Assembly (NCBI GenBank): GCA_963617965.1
Contig: CAVEQO010000017.1
Location: forward strand, 1-44,417
DNA length: 44,417 bases
Reading direction: 5' to 3'
Origin: UBA6382 sp963617965
Lineage (GTDB): Bacteria > Bacteroidota > Bacteroidia > Bacteroidales > Bacteroidaceae
Position 1 is the stretch's first letter. Each line of letters opens with the position of its first letter. Both the position numbers and the translations under genes were made by a program. Below, one piece after another: positions 34,720 through 42,873 of the stretch. The notes beneath the pieces are model-generated. The model was given only the letters and a program-made list of their open reading frames with translations, did not search any database and was not told where the DNA came from.

Positions 34720-35616
34720 TCAAACCAGTTCGCGGAGCCTGTCTACTACGGCATCCATCTCTTCCGGGGTGGCAAACGACAGCGTGATGCTGCCTTTGCC
34801 GTTGCTGTATTTCGCACCGACCTTGGTGCCGAAGGTGTCGGCGAGCTGTTGCCGCAGTTCCGACAGTTCCTTGGGCAGTGCGGAGGCGGAATGCGCTTTG
34901 CGTGAGGTCTGGCTCACGGTGACACCCTCGTTGATGTCACGCGCCATCTCCTCCACCTTGCGCACCGAGTAGCCGTTTTTCTGTATCTCGTTGAACAGCC
35001 TCACCTGCTGTGCGGGGCTTTGCACGCTCAGTATGGCACGGGCGTGCCCCTGGTCGATTTGTTTGTTGCGCAGTGCCAGCTGCACCGGTGCGGGCAGCTT
35101 CAGCAGACGCAGGTAGTTGGCCACGGTAGTGCGCTTCTTGCCCACCTTTTCGGCCACCGCCTCCTGGGTGAGGTTCATGACCTGCTGCATATTGCTGTAG
35201 GCCAGGGCTATCTCTATGGCGTTGAGATCCTCGCGCTGTATGTTCTCCACCAGAGCCATCAGGGCCACGCTTTCGTCGTCGGCCTTGCGCACATAGGCGG
35301 GCACGGCTTTAAGCCCCGCAAGCTGGCTCGCACGCCAACGCCGCTCGCCGGCTATTATCTGGTAGGTGCCGTCGTCCATCTGGCGCAGGGTGATGGGCTG
35401 GACAATGCCTATCTGCTCTATGGAGTCGGCCAGTTCGCGCAGGGCATCGGGATCCATCTCCCTGCGGGGCTGGTTGGGGTTCGCCACAATCTTGTCGATG
35501 TCTATCTCGTTGATCGACGATGAGCCCTGAGGGTTGATGTCATCGGTGGATATCAGCGCGTCAAGGCCGCGGCCGAGCGCGTTGAACTTCTTTTCGGGAA
35601 ATTTCTTGTGGGGCAT
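34720..35616 (-). CDS. parB: Chromosome partitioning protein ParB
   Basis: A 298-residue parS-binding CTPase. The N-terminal 'LGRGLDALI' motif stimulates ParA in relatives. The CTP-binding ParB domain (about 38-130) shows 'NPNQPRREM', GERRWRA and 'ENIQREDLN'. A helix-turn-helix (about 145-175, 'TQEAVAEKVGKKRTTVANYLRLL') and a short C-terminal dimerisation domain follow. No parS-like palindrome of the TGTTTCACGTGAAACA type was seen in the window. It is 45 bases after parA. Confidence 0.96.
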   Translation of the reverse strand: MPHKKFPEKKFNALGRGLDALISTDDINPQGSSSINEIDIDKIVANPNQPRREMDPDALRELADSIEQIGIVQPITLRQMDDGTYQIIAGERRWRASQLAGLKAVPAYVRKADDESVALMALVENIQREDLNAIEIALAYSNMQQVMNLTQEAVAEKVGKKRTTVANYLRLLKLPAPVQLALRNKQIDQGHARAILSVQSPAQQVRLFNEIQKNGYSVRKVEEMARDINEGVTVSQTSRKAHSASALPKELSELRQQLADTFGTKVGAKYSNGKGSITLSFATPEEMDAVVDRLRELV

Positions 35617-35661
35617 ATCTCTCTGTGCTTGTCTGCGTGTGCGCAGTAGGCGGAACAGCCG

Positions 35662-36447
35662 CTATTCCGCACCCTTGCGCTGCTTGTTCTTGTTCAGTAT
35701 CTCCTTTGCCAGCGCAAGATAGCTGCGGGCGCCCTTGGAGTCGGCGTCATACTGTATGGCGGCCAAGCCGTGCGACGGGGCTTCGCTCAGTTTCACGTTG
35801 CGCTGCACTACAGTCTTGAACACCAGATCCTCGAAATGTTTCACCACCTCGTTGTAAATCTGGTTGGCCAGCTTCAGGCGGCCGTCGTACATGGTGAGCA
35901 GAAAACCCTCTATCTGCAGTCCGGGATTGAGCTTGCGCTTGACAAGCTTGATGGTGTTGAGCAGCTGGGCTATGCCCTCCAGCGCGAAATACTCGCACTG
36001 CACGGGAATGATCACCGAGTCGGCCGCCGTGATGGCGTTCACCGTGATGGCACCCAGCGACGGGCTGCAGTCTATGATGATGAACTCGTATTCGGACTTC
36101 AGGGGCTGGAGCATCTTGCGCATCACCATCTCGCGCCCTTTCTCTATGGCAAACAGTTCGCGCTCCGCACCGGCCAGGTTCACATGACTCGAGATGATGT
36201 CAAGGTTGGGCACGTCGGTCGTGTATATGGCCTCGTGCGGGTCAGCGCCGTTGATGAGGCAGTCGTAGACGGTGCAGTCCACGTTGCCCACCTCTATCCC
36301 CAGACCCGACGAAGAGTTCGCCTGAGGGTCGGAGTCCACAAGCAGCACGGTCTTTTCAAGCGTCGCCAAAGAGGCCGCCAAATTGATTGCGGTCGTGGTC
36401 TTTCCCACCCCGCCCTTCTGGTTGGCTATTGCAATAATCTTACCCAT
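35662..36447 (-). CDS. parA: Chromosome partitioning ATPase ParA (Soj)
   Basis: A 261-residue deviant Walker ATPase. 'IIAIANQKGGVGKTTTAINLA' carries the KGGVGKTT signature lysines, 'LLVDSDPQANSSSGLG' is the A'-motif, and 'FIIIDCSPSLG' is Walker B. Length fits small chromosomal Soj proteins without an extra N-terminal DNA-binding domain. First gene of the minus-strand series down to relA. Confidence 0.96.
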   Translation of the reverse strand: MGKIIAIANQKGGVGKTTTAINLAASLATLEKTVLLVDSDPQANSSSGLGIEVGNVDCTVYDCLINGADPHEAIYTTDVPNLDIISSHVNLAGAERELFAIEKGREMVMRKMLQPLKSEYEFIIIDCSPSLGAITVNAITAADSVIIPVQCEYFALEGIAQLLNTIKLVKRKLNPGLQIEGFLLTMYDGRLKLANQIYNEVVKHFEDLVFKTVVQRNVKLSEAPSHGLAAIQYDADSKGARSYLALAKEILNKNKQRKGAE

Positions 36448-36497
36448 AGTACGGTGTATCTCGGGCCAAGCCCGTCAAGGCAAGACCACATTCCATG

Positions 36498-36505
36498 CAA
36501 AAGTA
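36498..36505 (-). promoter_or_regulatory. -7 promoter element of the parA operon
   Basis: The reverse strand reads TACTTTTG, an exact TAnnTTTG element, about 50 bases before parA. The -33 region is only weakly matched. Confidence 0.45.
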
Positions 36506-36681
36506 GTGTTTTTTTCGGGAATAAGCGGAGGAAAAACGGGGTTTCTGTGCGTTTGCCGCCTACCCTCCAGTATTTGCGCGACTTTTCGCAGGGGGTTTCA
36601 CCATTGTACTTGCCAATATCCACACTCGCGATACACAGCCTGTTGACTCTGCCTCTTCCACATCACTTTTTTCGTTAAAAG

Positions 36682-36713
36682 TTTGGAAGTTTCGTTATAA
36701 TTTACCACATTTG
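36682..36713 (+). promoter_or_regulatory. Promoter candidate for the structured RNA
   Basis: TTTG at 36682-36685, a 20-base spacer and CACATTTG at 36706-36713 (one mismatch from TAnnTTTG). Transcription would start near 36720, at the left edge of the structured region. Confidence 0.4.
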
Positions 36714-36719
36714 CAGCGT

Positions 36720-37110
36720 CGTTGCCCACGCCGTGCCATTAGTGAGACGATGTCTATATACATAAGGATGGCGGGACTTTGCAATAGCAGAGATTGACCT
36801 TCGGGTCGTGGGCGGGCACTACTTTAATGTTAAAGCGTCACTAACGCTTTGTCTATTGGTCGTTTGAACGTAGGAAATTCAATCAGAGAAATCAAAGACA
36901 ATGTCAGAAGTGGCTGCTACGGGTATGGAACAACTGTATCCCGGGGTGTGCACGTGAGGGTATTTTGTATTCCCTCATGCACACTTATACGGAGATACGT
37001 GCAAATACCGGCGTGGGCAGACACTCTCTCGTCTATTTCTCAAGGCTTTTCCTACGGCCTAAACGACAGACGAGCGGAGGTGGAAGCCCACGTTTTGCGT
37101 TCTGGTAGTA
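36720..37110 (+). ncRNA. Structured RNA candidate resembling HEARO/omega RNA (orphan)
   Basis: Many helices can be drawn: 36735-36739 with 36768-36772; 36745-36748 with 36752-36755; GACC-TTCG-GGTC at 36796-36807; a 7-bp hairpin 36832-36838/36844-36850; a 13-bp stem with a 2-base bulge, 36946-36960/36972-36984; nested helices 37012-37018/37086-37092, 37028-37034/37068-37074 and 37043-37046/37057-37060. An 11-base perfect complement (36723-36733 with 37009-37019) competes with one of these. The GTGA at 36742-36745 fits the reported insertion preference of HEARO elements (after ATGA/GTGA), and the 37071-37107 end resembles IS200/IS605-type right ends. The family call is from memory; no iscB, tnpB or tnpA gene is present. 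Confidence 0.5.
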
Positions 37111-37217
37111 AATAAAGTAAGCATATTATGGGTCTGTGGGCTGAGGACGCATCAACTTAAATTACATGGTTTATGTTATACACAATTTACCACAAACCGG
37201 TTTCATTAACACCCGTT

Positions 37218-37304
37218 ATGATCTTAGCATTCATTGCTATTTGCAGTTGCAACAATCAGCCAAAGCAACAATCACAGGGAAATTACACAAGAATGAAACG
37301 CTAA
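37218..37304 (+). CDS. 28-residue lipoprotein-signal-like peptide, possible remnant
   Basis: The frame starts MILAFIAICSCNNQ: a short hydrophobic segment followed by Cys and Asn-Asn, as in a Bacteroidota lipoprotein signal. It then has a Gln-rich tail and stops. It may be a truncated lipoprotein gene, a tiny lipopeptide, or chance. No ribosome-binding site or promoter was clear. Confidence 0.3.
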   Translation: MILAFIAICSCNNQPKQQSQGNYTRMKR

Positions 37305-37427
37305 GAATTTGGTAGTTCCAAAAATTTCCATTTTAACAGAGACTAAGAACAGAGGTTACCATACCTTATTGTATTAATCCAGCGTTGCCGTTTATGAATG
37401 GTTCCGCTTTATTTATGACCAAACGAA

Positions 37428-38303
37428 ATGAAACTTTTCAAAGGCTTAATGGCTTTGTTTATCATGCTGACAGTCTTTTCGTGCAAGAACGAAAAGGTTG
37501 ACATGAGCAGCTACATGCAAGAACGAGACTCCATCATGCAGGAAAACGAAGTAAAGACACAACAACTTGATGAACTCAATGGTGTGTTGGCAACTATTGC
37601 CACTGGTTTGGATAGTATTGCCATCCAAGAAAACATCCTTTTCTCCAACAAAGGGCGTGAAGGTGTCATGCTGAACCGCCAGCAGATAGCAGCCAACCTA
37701 AAAGGAATGGCGGAGATGCTTGCTCGCCAAAGAACTAAAATCAAAGAACTCCAAGATTCTTTGGCTGCAAAAAAATCATCCCAAGGAGTTGAACGTTTGC
37801 AAAAGGTCGTTGAGTTTCTCAATCAACAGTTGGCTGAAAAGGACCAAGTTATCCAGTCTCTGCGTGCAGATTTGAACAACTCAAAGAAAGACATCAACCA
37901 ACTTCGCGCTTCCTTGTCAACAATGCAAAGCAGGGCTGACCGAGCAGAGAAGAAAACTCAGGTGCTGACAACGGTCTTGTCCAAGCAAGACGAAGTCATC
38001 AACGAATGTTATGTGAAGATCGGCACGAAGAAGCAACTTGTGTCGGCGGGCTTGTTGAAAGGCGGATTCTTGCAAAAGAAAAAGGTCAACTATGAGGATG
38101 TGGACAAGAGCAAGTTCAACGCCGTTGACATCCGCAAGTTCCGCGAGGTAACATTGCACTCAAGCAACCCGAAGATTCTGACACCGCAACCAAGCAACCG
38201 TTCTTTCCATTTTGAGGAGAGTGGCGATGGCAATTGTACGCTTGTCATTACCAATCCAACCCTTTTCTGGAGCGTAAGCAATTTCCTTATTATACAACTC
38301 TAA
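37428..38303 (+). CDS. Coiled-coil lipoprotein
   Basis: A 291-residue predicted lipoprotein: signal 1-18 with lipobox TVFSC, then a long coiled coil (about 25-180, heptads visible around 'KVVEFLNQQLAEKDQVIQSL'), and a globular C-terminal part (about 185-291) with 'INECYVKIGTKKQLVSAGLLKGG' and a beta-rich end. The layout resembles Bacteroides proteins annotated as Cbp1-type collagen-binding adhesins, but I am not sure of that. First gene of the plus-strand envelope-protein island, 13 bases before the LysM-barrel gene. Confidence 0.65.
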   Translation: MKLFKGLMALFIMLTVFSCKNEKVDMSSYMQERDSIMQENEVKTQQLDELNGVLATIATGLDSIAIQENILFSNKGREGVMLNRQQIAANLKGMAEMLARQRTKIKELQDSLAAKKSSQGVERLQKVVEFLNQQLAEKDQVIQSLRADLNNSKKDINQLRASLSTMQSRADRAEKKTQVLTTVLSKQDEVINECYVKIGTKKQLVSAGLLKGGFLQKKKVNYEDVDKSKFNAVDIRKFREVTLHSSNPKILTPQPSNRSFHFEESGDGNCTLVITNPTLFWSVSNFLIIQL

Positions 38304-38316
38304 AAACTTTACGACT

Positions 38317-39174
38317 ATGATTAAGAAGATTTTCCTCTCAGTACTTCTCTGTGCTGTCTGTGTGTTTACAATGGCTCAGAGCCAAACCGTTACCCATGTT
38401 GTTCAGCGTGGCGAAACTCTCGAAAGCATCGCTGAGTATTACAAGGTGAGTGTCGAGGACATCAACAAGGCTAATCCCAATGCGGGTGGCATGGTGTATG
38501 TGGGGATGAAACTGATTATACCAATGTCAGCAAATGTCATTAAAGAAGTTAAAAACGCTCAGTCTGATACAACGTCTTCAACAGCACCGGCTCCAGTCCA
38601 TTCGACACTGATTTCACAAACCTCCAAGACACAGAGTAACCACTCCACGGAGACACAGAAGAAAGGCACTGTTGAACCCTCAATGCAGTTAATCCCACGT
38701 TTCGGGTCATTAAATGGGGACAATGCAGAGCATCTAAAAAGTACTTTTGGAATAAGCGCAGCCTTTGGAGCCAAGTATTTTGTGGCTGACAACATTTTCT
38801 TAGAAGGTTTGGTTGGATACAGAGGCCTGATGACATTCTATAAAAAGAAATATGCTGAAGTCATAATGGGAAAGGGGGCAAGCGGCTCGCTTGAAACACA
38901 CAGTATTTATATTCCATTATATGTAGGCGCAAAGCTGAACAATCTTATGTTAAAAGCCGGTCCATATTTTGACTATATCGTCAGTGGAGCTGACAAAGTG
39001 GAGGTGGGGTCGCATAAAATAAAAAATAAGATAACGGATGACCGTTTGTCTGTAGGACTGAATTTCTCAGCCCAATACAAGGAATATGGACTAAATTTCA
39101 ATATTGGAATAACAGATTATGCTGGGATGAAGAAGTGTAAAGAAATGGCAATAGGCTTGATACTTGCTTTTTAA
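38317..39174 (+). CDS. LysM plus outer-membrane beta-barrel protein
   Basis: A 285-residue exported protein. Signal peptide 1-20; one LysM domain (about 25-69, 'THVVQRGETLESIAEYYKVS'); a Ser/Thr/Gln-rich linker (about 75-120); and a C-terminal region (about 125-285) of alternating strands typical of a small outer-membrane barrel of the PorT/OmpA-barrel kind, ending in a hydrophobic F. LysM would bind peptidoglycan while the barrel sits in the outer membrane, so it could tie the two layers together (inference). It is followed closely by the next gene. Confidence 0.7.
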   Translation: MIKKIFLSVLLCAVCVFTMAQSQTVTHVVQRGETLESIAEYYKVSVEDINKANPNAGGMVYVGMKLIIPMSANVIKEVKNAQSDTTSSTAPAPVHSTLISQTSKTQSNHSTETQKKGTVEPSMQLIPRFGSLNGDNAEHLKSTFGISAAFGAKYFVADNIFLEGLVGYRGLMTFYKKKYAEVIMGKGASGSLETHSIYIPLYVGAKLNNLMLKAGPYFDYIVSGADKVEVGSHKIKNKITDDRLSVGLNFSAQYKEYGLNFNIGITDYAGMKKCKEMAIGLILAF

Positions 39175-39175
39175 A

Positions 39176-39958
39176 ATGTTTATTCAGAAAAGGTTATTTG
39201 TTGGTATGGCTTTTATGGGATGTCTTTTGGGGACATCTGCCCAAGACGCCATCATTTTCCGTGATGGTCGTGTGAAGTCTGTCAAAATCATACAGACCAA
39301 CAACGACAAGACCCTCTTCAAGGATTCCGACGAAAAGAATGCGCCAGAGGAATACGTGGAGAACAAGAAAGTGTTTATGCTGAAGTTCAAGAAGCGTGGA
39401 AACGTCGTGTTCAACGCCGACGGCGAACGGATTCTTACGACCTCCGAACATGTGCGGATTCCGGTAGATGCCGTAGTGATCTATTACAAGGACGGCAGGG
39501 AAGTACCGGCTTATAATCTGACGATGGATACCAACATTGTCTCATTCAAAACGAGCAAGAAGCCAAAGGAACGCCCGGTATTTTCATCCAAGACGGAAGT
39601 GTTCATGATAAGCTACCCCGATGGCACACGAGACATCTTGACCAACCTTGCCGTTGAGGAACAGCATCAGCGCGAGGCAGAAGAGGAACGGTTGAAAGCC
39701 CAGCGGGAGGCAGAAGAGAAACGGTTGAAAGCACAGCGGGAGGCAGAAATTGCCGACTCATTAAAGACGGCAGCCATAGAAGAAGCGGCATCCGCAACCA
39801 ATCCCAAAAGGGCAACAATCGTAACCAAGAAAGGTGTGCGGATGAAAGTTTGGGTTTGCAGCGACACGCCAACTATGGTTTCTTACAAGAAAGTCAATTC
39901 CGCAAAGGCAGCCATCTTCAATATGAGCAAAGCCAAGATTAAGAACATCATATACTGA
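39176..39958 (+). CDS. Secreted protein with Glu/Arg repeat, unknown function
   Basis: A 260-residue exported protein of unknown function. Signal peptide 1-22 (ending in TSAQD). An N-terminal domain (about 23-155) has two similar beta-rich halves, around 'DAIIFRDGRVKSVKI' and 'DAVVIYYKDGREVPA'. A charged helix (about 160-200) is built of an 11-residue repeat EAEEERLKAQR, present twice plus a partial copy. The C-terminal domain (about 205-260) is basic. The start codon lies one base after the previous stop; a TTG further upstream was rejected. Confidence 0.65.
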   Translation: MFIQKRLFVGMAFMGCLLGTSAQDAIIFRDGRVKSVKIIQTNNDKTLFKDSDEKNAPEEYVENKKVFMLKFKKRGNVVFNADGERILTTSEHVRIPVDAVVIYYKDGREVPAYNLTMDTNIVSFKTSKKPKERPVFSSKTEVFMISYPDGTRDILTNLAVEEQHQREAEEERLKAQREAEEKRLKAQREAEIADSLKTAAIEEAASATNPKRATIVTKKGVRMKVWVCSDTPTMVSYKKVNSAKAAIFNMSKAKIKNIIY

Positions 39959-39972
39959 TTCACAATGTGCCT

Positions 39973-40506
39973 ATGAAAAGATTACATTTGATAATAGTTG
40001 CGGTCGCATTTTTATCGTGTTTCAGTTACACAAACAGCTTTGGCCAAGACATCGTGAACTTGCGGCATATAGTGCAACGTGGCGAAACGATAGAAACCTT
40101 AGCAGACAAGTATAGGCTTACAACGGATATACTAAAAGCCGTCAATCTCGGCATGGACACATTCTATACAGGCATGGAAGTCTCAGTCCCTGTGGACAAG
40201 AAGTATTTACTGCTGACAAAAGCCAAAGCTTACCAAACGGTTCAACAAGCAAGTAGCGGAATGTATGACAAGGAGTTGGGAATAAGTGGTAATAGTTCCG
40301 CTGGCCCTAAAAAGAAGACTGCATCTGGCTTTGTATGTTCTATTTGTCGAGATTCTCGCATCTGCCAAACTTGCAATGGCTCTGGCTGGCAAAGTGGTAT
40401 GGGAGATAACCATGACCACTATGGAGCCGGTATCAATAAAATTCCTTGTGGAAATTGCAGCAATGGACGTTCCAAAGGAGATGGTATTTGCCATTACTGC
40501 AAATAA
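39973..40506 (+). CDS. Secreted LysM protein with DnaJ-like zinc-ribbon C-terminus
   Basis: A 177-residue exported protein. Signal peptide about 1-24; LysM domain (about 30-75, 'RHIVQRGETIETLADKYRLT'); linker; then a Cys-rich end (about 117-177) with paired CxxC motifs: CSIC, CQTCNGSG, CGNCSNG and CHYC. CxTCxGSG is the DnaJ-type zinc-ribbon motif. Such a domain outside the cytoplasm next to a LysM is uncommon. ATG 39973 is preferred to an in-frame GTG at 39967. Confidence 0.7.
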   Translation: MKRLHLIIVAVAFLSCFSYTNSFGQDIVNLRHIVQRGETIETLADKYRLTTDILKAVNLGMDTFYTGMEVSVPVDKKYLLLTKAKAYQTVQQASSGMYDKELGISGNSSAGPKKKTASGFVCSICRDSRICQTCNGSGWQSGMGDNHDHYGAGINKIPCGNCSNGRSKGDGICHYCK

Positions 40507-40572
40507 AGGTCAACCTAAAGGTTACTTTTAGAACATTTGATGCATTATCAAGTATAACTTTAAACAAGAATA

Positions 40573-41619
40573 ATGATGAAATCAAATAAATTAGTAGTGC
40601 TGTTAATGTCTTTTGTCATTACAGCAATAACACCAATGTTTACATCTTGTAGCAGTGGTGATGATAATGAAGAAGAGAATTTCTCTCCAGATGGAGATAA
40701 TTCTAACGATGGCAAAAAGCTATCTGGAGTTATAGATGGACATGAAGCCGTAGACTTAGGGCTAAGTGTAAAATGGGCCACTTGTAATATTGGAACAACA
40801 AAGTCTGAATGCTCTGGTAATTATTATGGATGGGGAGATCCTACAGGGAAGAAAACATCCTCAAATACAAATCTCTATCCAAATTCAAATCCTCCAACAG
40901 ATATTAAGAATACCAAATATGATATTGCATACAACAACTGGGGGAAGAAATGGCGTATGCCTACAGATAAAGAAATGCGTGAGCTTATTTCAAAATGTTA
41001 TTATACCCATAAGGTTGTTAATGGAGTTAGTGGACTTCAATTTAAAGGTTCAAATGGTGGTATTATATTTCTGCCTTTCTGCGGTTACAGAGATTACTCT
41101 ACAAAAATTAATCAATCCGATTGGGGTAGATATTGGACATCTACGTTAAATGACAAAATAACGTCCAAATGCCTAGGAATAACTTCTGACGGTGACTCTT
41201 TTGCGACTATAAGTGAAAGTCTAAGGTGTAGTGGGCTATCTGTAAGGGCAGTGACGGACTATGATTGGGATGAAGATAATGGAAAAGAGGAGGATAACTC
41301 TGGTGGAGGCAGCACAGGTGGCTCCACTTCATACGAGAAACCAGACATTGGCTTCAGTGATTTCACAGCATATCAAACCAAGTTGAAAGTCGTTTATAAG
41401 ATATACAACAAGGATGAGGCAAAGGTGACTTCTGCCAAGGTTTACTACGGAACAAGTTCTAACCCAACAAAGTCTGTATCTGCTACAGTCTCAGGTGTTC
41501 TTATCACCGCTAATATATCTGGCTTGAAAAAAGGAACAACTTACTATGTTAAGTGTGTTGCTACAGGAAAAGGTGGTACTACTACGACAAATACCACGAA
41601 AGTTATAACAAATTATTAA
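40573..41619 (+). CDS. Lipoprotein with C-type-lectin-like (FISUMP/DUF1566-like) and fn3-like domains
   Basis: A 348-residue lipoprotein. Signal with lipobox TSCS (Cys near 26), an acidic Asp/Asn-rich spacer, then a domain (about 55-230) beginning 'AVDLGLSVKWATCNIG' with 'WRMPTDKEM' and 'GRYWTSTLND', typical of FISUMP/DUF1566-like surface proteins with a C-type-lectin-like fold. A Gly/Ser linker leads to an fn3-like domain (about 258-348) with 'GLKKGTTYYVKCVA'. AT-rich compared with the core genome. A surface-binding role is inferred. Confidence 0.7.
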   Translation: MMKSNKLVVLLMSFVITAITPMFTSCSSGDDNEEENFSPDGDNSNDGKKLSGVIDGHEAVDLGLSVKWATCNIGTTKSECSGNYYGWGDPTGKKTSSNTNLYPNSNPPTDIKNTKYDIAYNNWGKKWRMPTDKEMRELISKCYYTHKVVNGVSGLQFKGSNGGIIFLPFCGYRDYSTKINQSDWGRYWTSTLNDKITSKCLGITSDGDSFATISESLRCSGLSVRAVTDYDWDEDNGKEEDNSGGGSTGGSTSYEKPDIGFSDFTAYQTKLKVVYKIYNKDEAKVTSAKVYYGTSSNPTKSVSATVSGVLITANISGLKKGTTYYVKCVATGKGGTTTTNTTKVITNY

Positions 41620-41658
41620 ATTAGAAGTTGCGCACGACACGAACTTAGTGCGATTTTC

Positions 41659-42867
41659 ATGAATAAAATAGTGTTCTTATTTTTGGCGACTATGCTAAGT
41701 CTTAGTGTCCAAGCCAAAACTTATTACGTGAAAGAGGGTGCCTCAATCAACTTACAATGCACAGCGACAGCACCTCAAGGCTACATTACGCATGCAGTGT
41801 TTGAACTTGCCGATCCTTCTGATGCACAGTACTTGGCATTAACCGACTATAATACAAGTGCCCAAACTGCAACCTTTAAGGGGTTGAAAGCAAAAGCAAA
41901 CATAAAGATTCAAGTAACATATTACTATTCATTCAGGGGAACGTATAGCAACACTATGCAGGTGGGGCATGGTACATACAACGATTACGTCACGGTTCAA
42001 GCCGGTAGCGCAGCAACAAGCATCAAAATCAACCCTTCTGACATAAACATGAAGGTTGGTGAGACCGTAACTGCAAATGTTGAGCTTGTGCCGTCGAATT
42101 CATCTTCTACATACAACGTTGGTTATATAGAAACGCTAAGTCCCCCTGGATATTTTGAATGGTCTTTTGAGAATGGTGTTTTTACAATTACCGCAAAAAA
42201 GGCAGGAAGTTTGTACTTGGTTGCGCAACTTTCTGAAAAAAAAGCAGGATTCTGCGTTATTAAGGCTACAAATGATGGTGATAATACCACAGAGCCGACA
42301 AGTATAGAACTGTCAACGGCAAATACTTCTATGGAGATAGGAGAAACCATGAAGATGTCGTACAGGCTCTTGCCTGTTGGTTCGTCTGCCACAATACGCT
42401 GGAGTTCTAGTAATGAAAACATTGCGACGGTGGACTCAAAAGGAATTGTTACCGCTAAAAGCGAGGGCAACGTAACCATTACAGCATCCACAGCCAATGG
42501 TATTGAGAAAAGCATAGACTTTACCATAACTCCTAAGGTGCAAAACGTAAGTTTGCCAAGTAAGGTTGAGACTACATTGGGATTTGCCTACCAGCTTGAA
42601 GCTAAGGTCACGCCTGCCAACGCCAAGGCCAACAATTGTGTATGGAGTTCTTCAAATAAGGATATTGCTACAGTTTCTTCTACGGGAAAAGTTGTTGGGA
42701 AAAAAGAAGGAGAAGTAGAGATTACTGTCAAATACGGCGATGCGATACAAGCAACAACTACCGTGCATGTATTAACCCCAACGGTAATAGACCACATAAA
42801 TGCCGGATTGAGGAAAGCTGAGATTGACGCTTTGGTAAATCGCACATTGTTCAACATTACAAAGTAA
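41659..42867 (+). CDS. Secreted protein with Ig-like (Big2) repeats
   Basis: A 402-residue exported protein. Signal peptide 1-19; an N-terminal beta domain (20-118) of unknown type; three bacterial Ig-like Big2-type domains starting near 119, 213 and 294. The last two carry the classic 'WSSSNxxIATV...G' core followed by 'G.V...EG...IT'. It ends in a short helix. Such proteins are usually surface adhesins or spacers. It has no type IX C-terminal domain, so anchoring is unclear. Confidence 0.75.
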   Translation: MNKIVFLFLATMLSLSVQAKTYYVKEGASINLQCTATAPQGYITHAVFELADPSDAQYLALTDYNTSAQTATFKGLKAKANIKIQVTYYYSFRGTYSNTMQVGHGTYNDYVTVQAGSAATSIKINPSDINMKVGETVTANVELVPSNSSSTYNVGYIETLSPPGYFEWSFENGVFTITAKKAGSLYLVAQLSEKKAGFCVIKATNDGDNTTEPTSIELSTANTSMEIGETMKMSYRLLPVGSSATIRWSSSNENIATVDSKGIVTAKSEGNVTITASTANGIEKSIDFTITPKVQNVSLPSKVETTLGFAYQLEAKVTPANAKANNCVWSSSNKDIATVSSTGKVVGKKEGEVEITVKYGDAIQATTTVHVLTPTVIDHINAGLRKAEIDALVNRTLFNITK

Positions 42868-42873
42868 AGCATT

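Larger units (their letters stand above)
36448..37427. other. 980-base stretch without a recognised protein gene
   Basis: It contains the parA promoter, a plus-strand promoter candidate (36682-36713), the structured RNA candidate (about 36720-37110), a 28-codon lipoprotein-signal-like frame (37218-37304), and otherwise AT-rich sequence before the lipoprotein island. An 88-codon frame at 36849-37115 coincides with the RNA helices and is not believed to be a gene. Confidence 0.6.

Noticed and set aside
34720..36447. parS site near parAB
   Set aside because: No copy or near-copy of the 16-base parS palindrome was seen in or around the genes.
37071..37092. Group II intron domain V-like hairpin in the RNA candidate
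   Set aside because: The stem lengths and the catalytic AGC triad with two-base bulge do not match, and no intron-encoded reverse transcriptase is nearby.
36849..37115. 88-codon plus-strand frame between parA and the lipoprotein island
   Set aside because: It runs straight through the RNA helices, is rich in Arg and Ser with no recognisable domain, and has no ribosome-binding site; the structured-RNA reading explains its conservation-like look better.
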